Assembly: GCA_030640565.1 (NCBI GenBank)
Contig: DAOWJD010000040.1
Span: 1-16,132, forward strand
Source: Nanobdellota archaeon
Lineage (GTDB): Archaea; Nanobdellota; Nanobdellia; Pacearchaeales; GW2011-AR1
Direction of reading: 5' to 3'
Length of the DNA stretch: 16,132 nucleotides
The notes beneath the pieces are model-generated. The model was not told the origin of the DNA. It ran no database searches and was given only the letters and a program-made list of their open reading frames with translations. The stretch's first letter is position 1; each line of letters opens with the position of its first letter. Positions 1 to 7,585 of this stretch are shown here, one piece after another. A program made the translations under genes and the position numbers.

Positions 1-851
1 GATTAGTAGATTCTGTTGTAAGTCAAAAACTAAGTCAGTTTTTTGAAGAAAATCCCAGAATAGCGAAACTTGTTGTTGCTAAAGCTCTTGACGCAGCTAA
101 AGCAAGGACTGCTGCTAAAAAAGCAAAAGAGCTTGTTAGGAGAAAATCTGCACTTACTTCAACAACCCTGCCAGGAAAACTTGCAGATTGTTCAAGTAAA
201 AAGTCAGATAATACAGAAGTTTATATTGTTGAAGGATTGTCTGCTGCAGGTACTGCAAAAGATGCGAGAAATAAAGAAATACAAGCAATTCTTCCTCTTA
301 AAGGAAAAATTCTAAATGTTGAAAAAGCAAATCCTGTTAAATCTCTCTCAAGCGAAGAGATTACAAATTTAATTACTGTTGTTGGTACAGGGGTTGGTGA
401 AAATTTTAATCTGGAAAAACTTAGATACCATAAAATAATAATTATGACAGATGCAGACGTCGACGGAGAACACATTAAAACATTGCTATTGACTTTCTTC
501 TTTAGATTTATGCCACAGTTAATTGAAAACGGGCATGTTTTTGTCGCTCTTCCGCCTTTATACAGACTTAGAAAGAAAAAAGATTATTATGTTTATTCAG
601 ATGAAGAACTAAAAAAAGCTATAGAGAAAATTGGCACTACAAATGTTACGAGATTTAAAGGTTTAGGAGAAATGAACTCTATACAACTTTGGGATACAAC
701 TATGAATCCAAAAACCAGGAAAATCAAAAAGATATTCACAGGGGATGCTGTTGAGGCAGACAGAACCTTTAGCATGTTGATGGGAGATGATGTCCAGGCA
801 CGTAAAATGTTTATTTCAGAAAATGCTATGGAGGCGCAGCTGGATGTTTAA
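1..851 (+). CDS. gyrB: DNA gyrase subunit B, C-terminal part (partial at left edge)
   Basis: The reading frame is open from base 3 and ends at TAA 849-851, giving the last 282 residues. It covers the end of the transducer domain, the TOPRIM domain and the C-terminal tail. Family signatures visible are LPGKLADC, ILPLKGKILNVEKA, the metal-binding acidic cluster TDADVDG (Asp codons at 450, 456, 462), HIKTLLLTFFFRFMP and RFKGLGEMN. The subunit supplies the ATPase and the Mg-binding TOPRIM site for negative supercoiling together with GyrA. It is the short form without the large insertion of the E. coli protein. An oddity is the catalytic-Glu motif, which reads EGLSAAG (from base 231) where the family has EGDSAGG. 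The Glu is kept but the following Asp, equivalent to E. coli D426, is Leu (TTG at 237). The next gene begins one base after the stop and gyrA follows it, so this is one operon. Confidence 0.96.
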   Translation, partial: LVDSVVSQKLSQFFEENPRIAKLVVAKALDAAKARTAAKKAKELVRRKSALTSTTLPGKLADCSSKKSDNTEVYIVEGLSAAGTAKDARNKEIQAILPLKGKILNVEKANPVKSLSSEEITNLITVVGTGVGENFNLEKLRYHKIIIMTDADVDGEHIKTLLLTFFFRFMPQLIENGHVFVALPPLYRLRKKKDYYVYSDEELKKAIEKIGTTNVTRFKGLGEMNSIQLWDTTMNPKTRKIKKIFTGDAVEADRTFSMLMGDDVQARKMFISENAMEAQLDV

Positions 852-852
852 G

Positions 853-1278
853 ATGATGAACTTAAGAGCCCATCATTTATTATGTATCCCTAGATTTTAC
901 AGTGGAGGATATGATAAAACTTTTGCAGATAATATGAAAAAAATTTGTTTGAATATAAGAAAAAATCCAGATACAAAAATAAAAGTAGTTATAGGGAAAC
1001 CAGACGACCTTTGTGATAAATGTCCGAACCTTTTTAATAAAAAATGTATACTTTCTCCAGAAACAGAAAAATGGGTGGTGGCTGAAGATAAAAAGACTGC
1101 AAAATATCTCAAGATAGAAAAGGATTCAATTCACAAAGCAAAAGATATTTTTAATCTATCAATAGAAAAAGTTAATCCTAAAACAATAAAAGAAGTTTGT
1201 CATAAATGTCCTTGGCTTGATAATTGTCTTAAAGTAGGAATAAATAAATCATTTCAAAAAGATTTAAATAAAAAATGA
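853..1278 (+). CDS. DUF1284 domain protein, Cys-rich, within gyrase operon
   Basis: This 141-residue protein starts at ATG 853 (a second ATG is at 856), one base after the gyrB stop, and its TGA overlaps the gyrA ATG (ATGA at 1275-1278). The frame stays open upstream to an ATG at 787, but that would lie inside gyrB and the homologous sequence only starts at LRAHHLLC. That N-terminal motif, the GGYDKTFADNMKKI segment and the DDLCDKCPN motif are typical of the DUF1284 family, whose function is unknown. Two similar Cys clusters are visible, LCDKCP...KKC and VCHKCPWLDNC, which suggests binding of a metal or an iron-sulfur cluster. No signal peptide or membrane segment is seen. Its place between the two gyrase subunits implies co-transcription and translational coupling. 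Any functional link to gyrase is inference. Confidence 0.85.
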   Translation: MMNLRAHHLLCIPRFYSGGYDKTFADNMKKICLNIRKNPDTKIKVVIGKPDDLCDKCPNLFNKKCILSPETEKWVVAEDKKTAKYLKIEKDSIHKAKDIFNLSIEKVNPKTIKEVCHKCPWLDNCLKVGINKSFQKDLNKK

Positions 1279-3722
1279 CACCAAAAAAACCTGAAGAATC
1301 AGACTTAAAAGATATGGAAAAAGGAGTACTGAACACAGAAATTTCTGGAGAGATGAAAAAATCATATTTAGATTATGCGATGAGTGTGATTGTTAGCCGG
1401 GCAATACCTGCAATTGAAGACGGGCTAAAACCTGTTCAGAGAAGAATACTTTATGCTATGAATAAAATGGGTTTAGCAAAAGGACAAACAGTTAAAAGCG
1501 CGAGAATAGTTGGAAATGTTTTAGGTCATTACCATCCTCATGGTGATGTAGCTGTTTATGATGCACTTACTAGAATGGCTCAGAATTTTTCTCTAAGATA
1601 TCCTTTAATTTTCGGACAAGGAAACTGGGGAAGTATAGATGGAGACCCACAGGCAGCAATGAGATATACAGAAGCTAAACTAATGCAGATTTCTTTAGAG
1701 CTTTTGCAAGATATTGATAAAGAAACAGTTAAGTTTACACCTAATTTTGATAATTCTCTTAAAGAGCCAGAACTTCTTCCTGGAAAACTTCCTACTTTGA
1801 TGTTAAATGGTGCTTCTGGTATTGCAGTTGGTATGGCAACAAATATTCCTCCACATAATTTAACAGAAGTTTGTAATGCAATTGTAGCTTATATAAAAAA
1901 GCCAAAAATAAGCATAGAAGAACTTGCAAAGATTGTTACAGGTCCTGATTTTCCTACAGGAGGCATGGTTTTTGGAGATATGCTTGAACTATATAAAACA
2001 GGAAGAGGAAGGATGATTCTTCGAGGAAAAACAAGTATAGAAAATATCAGAAAAAAAGAAGCTGTTGTTATTACAGAAATTCCTTACATGTTAAACAAGT
2101 CTTCTCTTGTTACGCAGATTGCAGATTTGATTCAAAAAAAGAGGCTTAGAGATATATCTGATTTAAGAGACGAATCTTCAAAAGGAAAAATAAGAATTGT
2201 TCTTGAGTTGAGAAGAGGAACTAATCCTAAATTTGTAATTAATTCTCTTTTCAAATATACTCGTCTTCAAGACTTCTTTAATGTTAATTTCTTGGCACTG
2301 GTCAAAGGACAGCCAAAAATCTTGAATCTAAGAGATGTTGTTCAAAATTATGTAGATTACAGAAAGAAAATAATAACTAATAGAACAAGATTTGAGCTAA
2401 AGAAAGCAAAAGAAAGATTAGAACTTGTTGAAGGACTTTTGATAGCTTTGAAAAATATAGACGCTGTTATTACAACTATTAAGAAATCAAAAGCAACAAC
2501 AGAAGCTTTGGAAAGTTTAATTAAAAAGTTTAAACTTACGAGAAGACAAGCCCAGGCTGTTTTAGAAACCAAGCTTCAGCAACTGACTTCTTTAGAGCAG
2601 GAAAAATTAAACAAAGAATATAAAGATTTGAAACAAAAAATATCTGAATTTGAGGAAATTTTAAAAGACATTAAGAATGTTTTAAAGATAATTGTTAAAG
2701 AGGTTAATGAATTGAAAAGTAAGTATGGAGATAACAGGAGAACTTATGTGCTTCAGAGAATAAGTGAGATTTCTGAGAAAGATTTGATTCAGAAAAAAGA
2801 TGTTGTTATAACTATAACTGAAAAAGGGTATTGTAAAAGAATGGATGTTAAATCTTACAGAGAGCAAAGACGTGGAGGCAAAGGTGTTATTGGAAGCAAT
2901 TTAGCAACAGGAGATTTTGTAAAACAATTGATAACTTGTTCAACACATGATTACCTGATGTTCTTTACTACGCGGGGAAGAGTTTTATGGTTGAAAGCTT
3001 ATGATATTCCTGAAGCAGAGAGATATAGCAAAGGAAAAGCCATGATTAATCTTCTTAATCTGAAAGAAGAAAAGGTTACCAGTGTCATCTCTGTGGATAA
3101 GTTTGATTATTTCTTGTTTATGGCGACAAAAAAAGGTGTAGTTAAGAGGATTTCTTTAGCTCACTTTTCAAAACCAAGAGCTTCTGGAGTAAAAGCGATT
3201 AATCTTCCTGCAGATAATTCTGATGTTTTAATAGGAGTTCAGATACTGGAGAAAGGAGAAGAAGTTTTACTCTCGACAAAAAAAGGAAAGGCAATCAGAT
3301 TCAATAGCAATAATGTTAGAGACATGGGAAGAGCTAGTTATGGAGTTACTGGAATAAAAATGAGTAAGGATGATGAGGTAGTTAGTTTAGAAGTTTTGAA
3401 AACCCAGGCTATTTTAACTATAACAAAGAATGGGTATGGAAAGAGAACAGCTGTAAAAGATTATAGAAAGACAGCAAGGGCAGGAAAAGGTGTAATTAAT
3501 CTAAAGGTTACACAAAAGACAGGAAATGTTGTTACAACAATTTCTGTAAACCCAAAAGATAGCATAATAATAACAACTGCAAAAGGCATGGTGATTAGAA
3601 CTTCTCTTAGAAATATAAGAGTTATGGGAAGAACTGCTCAGGGTGTTCGAATTGTCAAGTTAGCTCCAGGAGATACAGTTACAGATTTAATAAAAGTTCA
3701 AGAAGCTAATGGTGAAGTTTGA
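1275..3722 (+). CDS. gyrA: DNA gyrase subunit A
   Basis: This is a full-length 815-residue protein, normal for GyrA. The winged-helix/tower breakage-reunion core runs from about 25 to 480. The catalytic tyrosine is Tyr131 in MRYTEAKL, and the SGIAVGMATNIPPHNL motif lies at about 181-196. A coiled-coil region spans about 370-480, and the C-terminal beta-pinwheel runs from about 505 to the end. The GyrA box QRRGGKG at 531-537 marks a true gyrase able to wrap DNA, not a topoisomerase IV. Together with GyrB it introduces negative supercoils using ATP. The residue equivalent to E. coli Ser83 is Val92 (HPHGDVAVYD), while Asp87 is kept as Asp96. The ATG overlaps the preceding stop and has no clear ribosome-binding site, so translation is probably coupled. 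A later ATG at 1314 is a weaker alternative. The gene ends 12 bases before the convergent nadA. Confidence 0.98.
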   Translation: MTPKKPEESDLKDMEKGVLNTEISGEMKKSYLDYAMSVIVSRAIPAIEDGLKPVQRRILYAMNKMGLAKGQTVKSARIVGNVLGHYHPHGDVAVYDALTRMAQNFSLRYPLIFGQGNWGSIDGDPQAAMRYTEAKLMQISLELLQDIDKETVKFTPNFDNSLKEPELLPGKLPTLMLNGASGIAVGMATNIPPHNLTEVCNAIVAYIKKPKISIEELAKIVTGPDFPTGGMVFGDMLELYKTGRGRMILRGKTSIENIRKKEAVVITEIPYMLNKSSLVTQIADLIQKKRLRDISDLRDESSKGKIRIVLELRRGTNPKFVINSLFKYTRLQDFFNVNFLALVKGQPKILNLRDVVQNYVDYRKKIITNRTRFELKKAKERLELVEGLLIALKNIDAVITTIKKSKATTEALESLIKKFKLTRRQAQAVLETKLQQLTSLEQEKLNKEYKDLKQKISEFEEILKDIKNVLKIIVKEVNELKSKYGDNRRTYVLQRISEISEKDLIQKKDVVITITEKGYCKRMDVKSYREQRRGGKGVIGSNLATGDFVKQLITCSTHDYLMFFTTRGRVLWLKAYDIPEAERYSKGKAMINLLNLKEEKVTSVISVDKFDYFLFMATKKGVVKRISLAHFSKPRASGVKAINLPADNSDVLIGVQILEKGEEVLLSTKKGKAIRFNSNNVRDMGRASYGVTGIKMSKDDEVVSLEVLKTQAILTITKNGYGKRTAVKDYRKTARAGKGVINLKVTQKTGNVVTTISVNPKDSIIITTAKGMVIRTSLRNIRVMGRTAQGVRIVKLAPGDTVTDLIKVQEANGEV

Positions 3723-3734
3723 TTAGAAATAAAT

Positions 3735-4655
3735 TTACCAACCACTTTTTTCTATAGCTTCTCTGGCTTTATCTAAGATATGTTTTGGAATTTCAACTTG
3801 ATATTTCATCTCTTTTAATGAGTCTCTGACTCTTTGTAGAGTTATAGCTTTCATAGGCTGGCAAATTGCAGTTTCAGAAGCAGGATAAAACTTTTTATTT
3901 GGAATTTCTTTTTTTAATCTATAAAGTAATCCATTTTCAGTTGCGATTATAAATTCATTTGTATTACTTTTTTTACAATAATTTAATATACCTTCTGTTG
4001 AAGCAATGTGTTTTGCTTTTTTTCTAATCTCAGACAAACATTCTGGATGAGCTAATACTTCAGCCTGAAGATGTCTTTCTTTAGCATCCATCAAATCATC
4101 TAATGAAAGCTGATTATGAACAGGACAAACAACTTCTTCTGAAATTGGAATAACTTTTTTTCCGCTTTTTTCAGCGACATAGTCCGCCATATGAATATCA
4201 GAAGCCCAAACAATAGTATCTGTTTTCATTCTTCCTGCAACTTCAGCTATGTTTGCAGATGTTGTTAAACGATCAACATAGCCTTTCATTTCTATAGGTG
4301 AATTTGTATAAAGAAGAACCTGACTATTTGGATATTTTTCTTTTGCTTTTTTTAAATCTTTTAAATATAACATTAATGCCATTGTACATTTCGCATTTAT
4401 ATCTGGTAATAAAACAATTTTCTTAGGATTTAGAATTTTTGCTATATCTGCTTGGACATCTACACCACAATAGACAATAATATCTTTATTAATCTCTTTT
4501 GCTTTTAACGACAAAGTTATTGAATCTCCCAAAACATCTGCAATATCTTGAATTTCTGGTCTTTGATAATTATGAGCTAAAATTACAGCATTTCTTTTTT
4601 CTTTTAGTTCTTGAATTTCTTTTTTTAAATTTCGAATATAGTTTTTTCTATGCAT
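3735..4655 (-). CDS. nadA: Quinolinate synthase NadA
   Basis: NadA condenses iminoaspartate with dihydroxyacetone phosphate to quinolinate, the precursor of NAD, using an oxygen-sensitive [4Fe-4S] cluster. The protein has 306 residues from the ATG at 4655, a usual size. The three cluster cysteines are in place: Cys63 (VYCGV), Cys206 (HPEC) and Cys265 (ETAICQPMK). Other family marks are AHNYQRPEIQDIADVLGDS, LLPDINAKC, YTNSP, WASDIHM and CPVHNQL. The frame can be extended to a GTG at 4673, but the ATG at 4655 is preferred because GGGGGGA (4665-4671) sits 9 bases before it. It overlaps the end of the radical SAM gene by 8 bases, so the two are co-transcribed. No nadB, nadC or aspartate dehydrogenase gene is present in the window, so the rest of the pathway must be elsewhere or absent. 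Confidence 0.95.
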   Translation of the reverse strand: MHRKNYIRNLKKEIQELKEKRNAVILAHNYQRPEIQDIADVLGDSITLSLKAKEINKDIIVYCGVDVQADIAKILNPKKIVLLPDINAKCTMALMLYLKDLKKAKEKYPNSQVLLYTNSPIEMKGYVDRLTTSANIAEVAGRMKTDTIVWASDIHMADYVAEKSGKKVIPISEEVVCPVHNQLSLDDLMDAKERHLQAEVLAHPECLSEIRKKAKHIASTEGILNYCKKSNTNEFIIATENGLLYRLKKEIPNKKFYPASETAICQPMKAITLQRVRDSLKEMKYQVEIPKHILDKAREAIEKSGW

Positions 4656-6129
4656 TTTGATAATTCCCCCCACTTTCTAAGAATTTAAAATATTCATCAT
4701 AAGATTTTTTTAAATGAGGAAATCTTTTAATTTTAGATTTCCTTCTATTTTCATAATTTTTATTTAGAATAAAAGATGTAAAAATATCTCTTTGAGCTTC
4801 CTCTAAATCATTTTTATTTATCTTATCCAACCTTAGAATTAGTTCATCAGAACTATACCTTGCAAAATCATCAGTAGTTATTCTATTTTCACTTTTATAT
4901 TGTTCATATAAATCAGTTCCAGGAAATGGTGTTAAAAAACTTATTCTTATATCATCAAGTGGTAATCCCGAAATAATTTTCTTAGTTTTTTCCACTGTTT
5001 CTTTTGATTCTATTCTTGGGTCTCCTATAATAAAATAACCCTTATTAATTAAACCAATAGAATCTCCTACTTCTAAAATTTCTCTTATTCCCTCTAAGCT
5101 TAATGGTTTATTATAATCTTTTTGAATCTCTGGAATAACTGTTTCAATACCATAAGAAACCTTGCTACAACCAGAATCTTTCATTGCTTTTAAAAACTTT
5201 TTGTCAGCAAGAGGTCTCCCATCTGGGTCTGCTATTCTTAACATAGCATACCAATTAATATCTATTTTTTGATGTTTTAATTCATCACAAATTTCATAAA
5301 CTTTTTTAGGATTTACATTAAAAGTAAGATCTGTAAAAAATAAAGTATTTGTTCCAAACTTTTTTTGTAATTCTTTAATTTCTTTAACAACATCTTTAGC
5401 AGAACGCCATTTTACAGTTTTACCCCAAATATTTTTTGAAGCACAATAACTACAACCATAGGGACAACCCCTAGAATATGCTATAGAAGCAACAGCCTTT
5501 TGTTCAGATCTAGAAGGATACATTATACTATTTATTGTTGCAGTCTCTAAGTTTTCCCTTGTTCTTAATGGAAATGGTAACTCATCTAAATTCTCAATTC
5601 GTTCTTTTGGTCCTGTAAATTTAACACCATTATCCCAATAAGCAATTCCTTTAACTTTTTTTGGATTTTGGCCATTATCAAGAGCTTTAACTAAATCTCT
5701 AAATGTATGCTCCCCCTCCCCAATAATACCAAAATCTATAGCTTTATCATCAATACTTTTTAAATGAGAACTTATATGAACACCACCAAATACAGTATAA
5801 ATATTACTATCAGTTTCTTTTATTACATTAGCAAGACTCTTGCTTAAGGGAAAATTATAAGTCATTGTAGAAAATCCAACTAAATCTGGTTTTGTGTCTA
5901 ATATTTCTTGTAAGAATTTATCAGCTAATTTATTTTTCTGTTGTAAGAGATTAACATTATAGCCTTCTTCTTGCAAAACAGCACCAATATATTCTAAACC
6001 AAGTGGCTCAAAAGAGCTATGCCTAGTAAAAATACCTGGTTTCCATAATCCTGCATTCGCCTCTACTAATGTTATATTTCTCATATCTTTTGGCATCTGC
6101 CTAATCCTTTTAAAAATACGTGGTTCCAT
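4648..6129 (-). CDS. B12-binding domain radical SAM protein
   Basis: This protein of up to 493 residues has a cobalamin-binding-like N-terminal domain at about 17-150 (DLVGFSTMTYN, FGGVHIS, IGEGEHTFRDLV). A radical SAM domain follows at about 210-420 with the cluster motif GCPYGCSYC (Cys222, Cys226, Cys229; CxxxCxxC). The C-terminal third is basic. The classical B12 DxHxxG motif is absent, as in many members of this class. Related enzymes perform methylations or ring rearrangements, but the substrate cannot be told from sequence. It is the first gene of the nadA pair, so a product-level link to NAD metabolism is possible but unproven. The start is uncertain. The ATG at 6129 gives the longest form, but a TATA box centred near 6147 would start transcription near 6121. 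ATG 6096 (preceded by AAGGA) or ATG 6084, where homologous sequence begins (MRNITLVEA), may therefore be the real start. Confidence 0.9.
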   Translation of the reverse strand: MEPRIFKRIRQMPKDMRNITLVEANAGLWKPGIFTRHSSFEPLGLEYIGAVLQEEGYNVNLLQQKNKLADKFLQEILDTKPDLVGFSTMTYNFPLSKSLANVIKETDSNIYTVFGGVHISSHLKSIDDKAIDFGIIGEGEHTFRDLVKALDNGQNPKKVKGIAYWDNGVKFTGPKERIENLDELPFPLRTRENLETATINSIMYPSRSEQKAVASIAYSRGCPYGCSYCASKNIWGKTVKWRSAKDVVKEIKELQKKFGTNTLFFTDLTFNVNPKKVYEICDELKHQKIDINWYAMLRIADPDGRPLADKKFLKAMKDSGCSKVSYGIETVIPEIQKDYNKPLSLEGIREILEVGDSIGLINKGYFIIGDPRIESKETVEKTKKIISGLPLDDIRISFLTPFPGTDLYEQYKSENRITTDDFARYSSDELILRLDKINKNDLEEAQRDIFTSFILNKNYENRRKSKIKRFPHLKKSYDEYFKFLESGGNYQNA

Positions 6130-6143
6130 TTAGCACCACAAAA

Positions 6144-6151
6144 TTTATATA
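6144..6151 (+). promoter_or_regulatory. TATA box, TrmB-like regulator (possibly bidirectional)
   Basis: TTTATATA is centred 25.5 bases before ATG 6173, the spacing expected for a leaderless archaeal transcript. The element is nearly palindromic (TTATATAA on the other strand) and is the only good TATA candidate for the divergent radical SAM gene. In that direction it would start RNA near 6121, downstream of the first ATG at 6129. Confidence 0.7.
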
Positions 6152-6174
6152 ATCAAAACTCTCGCCTTGATTAT
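6149..6174. promoter_or_regulatory. Candidate operator: 8-bp perfect inverted repeat
   Basis: ATAATCAA (6149-6156) and TTGATTAT (6167-6174) are exact reverse complements separated by 10 bases, so half-sites repeat every 18 bp. The repeat starts inside the TATA box and ends in the regulator's start codon. A dimeric repressor bound there would block initiation. The obvious candidate binder is the TrmB-like protein itself. Confidence 0.55.
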
Positions 6175-6898
6175 GCAAGAAACATTGGAAAAAATAGGGC
6201 TGACAAAAAACGAAGCCAAGGTTTATTTAGCTCTAGTTAAAACTGGAGATTCTCTAGCTAGTACTATCGCAAAGATAACCAATCTGCATAGAAGACCTGT
6301 TTATGATTCTCTAGATAAACTTATTGGGAAAGGGTTGGTGTCTTATAATATAAAATCTGGAAAAAAATATTTTCAAGCCCAAAATCCTGAGAAGATATTA
6401 TCTATTTTAAAAGATAAAGAAAACGAGATTAAACAGATTTTGCCAGAACTAGTCTCGAAGTTTAATGCAACCAAGCCAGAAGTGTTTTCAGAAATTTATG
6501 AAGGTAAAGAAGGTCTGAAAACAGTAATGGAACTTATATTGAAAGAAAATAAAGACTGGTTGAGTATTGGTTCTACTGGTAAAGGCCCATCTATTATTCC
6601 GTATTTTTTAGAACACTGGCATAAGAAGAGAATAAAGCAAAAAATACAGTTTAAAACTTTGATAGCAGACACGCCAGAGGGAAGAGAAAGAACAAAAAAA
6701 TTCTCAAAGATTGGTCTGGCAAAAGTTAAATTTTTGCCTAAAGAAATAAAGCATCCCCAGACAATTTGGATTTTTGGAAATAAGGTTGCGATAATACTGG
6801 TTTCTATGGAACACCTGACAATTTTCCTGATAGATAATAAAGAAATAGCTGCGTCGTTTAGAGATTATTTTAATTATATGTGGGCATCAAAGAAATAA
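6173..6898 (+). CDS. TrmB-family transcriptional regulator
   Basis: This 241-residue protein has an N-terminal winged helix-turn-helix at about 3-70 (LEKIGLTKNEAKVYLALVK, then RRPVYDSLDKLIGKGLVSY), characteristic of the archaeal TrmB family. A short helical linker leads to a C-terminal sensor-like domain at about 105-240 (GSTGKGPSIIPYFLEHWHKKR, then IWIFGNKVAII). That domain resembles the phospholipase-D-like fold reported for TrmB relatives lacking the long sugar-binding domain. The ligand is unknown. The ATG at 6173 is preferred to TTG 6167 because the TATA box 6144-6151 is centred 25.5 bases upstream, giving a leaderless mRNA. It is divergent from the radical SAM-nadA pair, with about 43 bases between outermost starts, and an inverted repeat lies in that gap. 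Local autoregulation and control of the neighbouring pair is a reasonable inference. Confidence 0.9.
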   Translation: MQETLEKIGLTKNEAKVYLALVKTGDSLASTIAKITNLHRRPVYDSLDKLIGKGLVSYNIKSGKKYFQAQNPEKILSILKDKENEIKQILPELVSKFNATKPEVFSEIYEGKEGLKTVMELILKENKDWLSIGSTGKGPSIIPYFLEHWHKKRIKQKIQFKTLIADTPEGRERTKKFSKIGLAKVKFLPKEIKHPQTIWIFGNKVAIILVSMEHLTIFLIDNKEIAASFRDYFNYMWASKK

Positions 6899-6910
6899 TT
6901 TTCACAAAAT

Positions 6911-7525
6911 TCATTTTTCATTCACTTTGTTGAACAGAAAGTCCCCCAGTTCTTTAACATTATTTGCAACAAAAACAGGATTTCCTTTCAGCAATGTTTC
7001 TTCACTATGATATCCCCAACTTACACCAATAGAATCAATCCCTACTTTGTCTGCTTCTTTAATATCCCCAAGAGTATCTGTTATAAACAAACATTCTTCT
7101 TTTGAAACATTATATTTTTCTAAGAATTTTTTGAATTTTTTAATCTTACTTGTTTCTGTTTGGTATCCCCAGACATCTTTGAAAAAATGACTAACTTGAT
7201 TTCTTTTTAAATAAGGATTGATTATGTCTTCACAAATAGATGAGATAATAACTAAGGTATATTTTTTGAATAAATCTTCAATAAGTTTTTTGAATTTATC
7301 TTTTAATTTTTTGTCAACAAACCCTTTTCTGTAAATATCAAAATACTCTGTAACATTCATTGGTCCTGCTTCTAAAACTGTTGGGTGTTCATAAATATTG
7401 CCATTAAACCAAGAGCGATAATCTTCTTTATCAATTTTTTTGTACCTCTCTTTTGCAACATTAAAATTCCAATCAAAAGTATCTTCTAACACACCATCAA
7501 AGTCGAATATTAGTAATTTTTTCAT
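6911..7525 (-). CDS. HAD-family hydrolase (phosphoglycolate-phosphatase-like)
   Basis: This 204-residue protein is counted from the ATG at 7525. The frame is open to 7585, but the HAD domain begins exactly at MKKLLIFDFDGV and a TATA box sits 24.5 bases before this ATG. HAD motifs in order are DFDGV with nucleophile Asp8 and acid/base Asp10, VIISS at about 92-96 (motif II Ser/Thr), a Lys-rich segment at about 127-133 (motif III), and FITDTLGDIKEAD with Asp150 and Asp154 (motif IV). The alpha-helical cap is inserted at about 15-85. Such enzymes remove phosphate from small metabolites, but the substrate cannot be deduced. It is the last gene of the minus-strand run and ends 12 bases from the convergent regulator gene. 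Confidence 0.88.
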   Translation of the reverse strand: MKKLLIFDFDGVLEDTFDWNFNVAKERYKKIDKEDYRSWFNGNIYEHPTVLEAGPMNVTEYFDIYRKGFVDKKLKDKFKKLIEDLFKKYTLVIISSICEDIINPYLKRNQVSHFFKDVWGYQTETSKIKKFKKFLEKYNVSKEECLFITDTLGDIKEADKVGIDSIGVSWGYHSEETLLKGNPVFVANNVKELGDFLFNKVNEK

Positions 7526-7545
7526 CTTATTGAATATTAAAATAG

Positions 7546-7553
7546 ATTTAAAT
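7546..7553 (-). promoter_or_regulatory. TATA box, HAD hydrolase
   Basis: ATTTAAAT is centred 24.5 bases upstream of ATG 7525 and lies in the 60-base gap after the upstream gene's stop. It predicts a leaderless transcript and supports the shorter start. Confidence 0.6.
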
Positions 7554-7585
7554 GATTTACGCTTAGAGAATCTTTCCAAATCCAA

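Noticed and set aside
70..315. 81-residue plus-strand frame rich in Leu/Lys/Gln
   Set aside because: It lies inside gyrB in another frame. The gyrB frame is open here and matches the family (LPGKLADC, EVYIVEG).
787..852. N-terminal extension of the DUF1284 gene to ATG 787
   Set aside because: It would overlap gyrB by 65 bases and adds a stretch unlike the family. The homologous sequence begins at the ATG pair 853/856.
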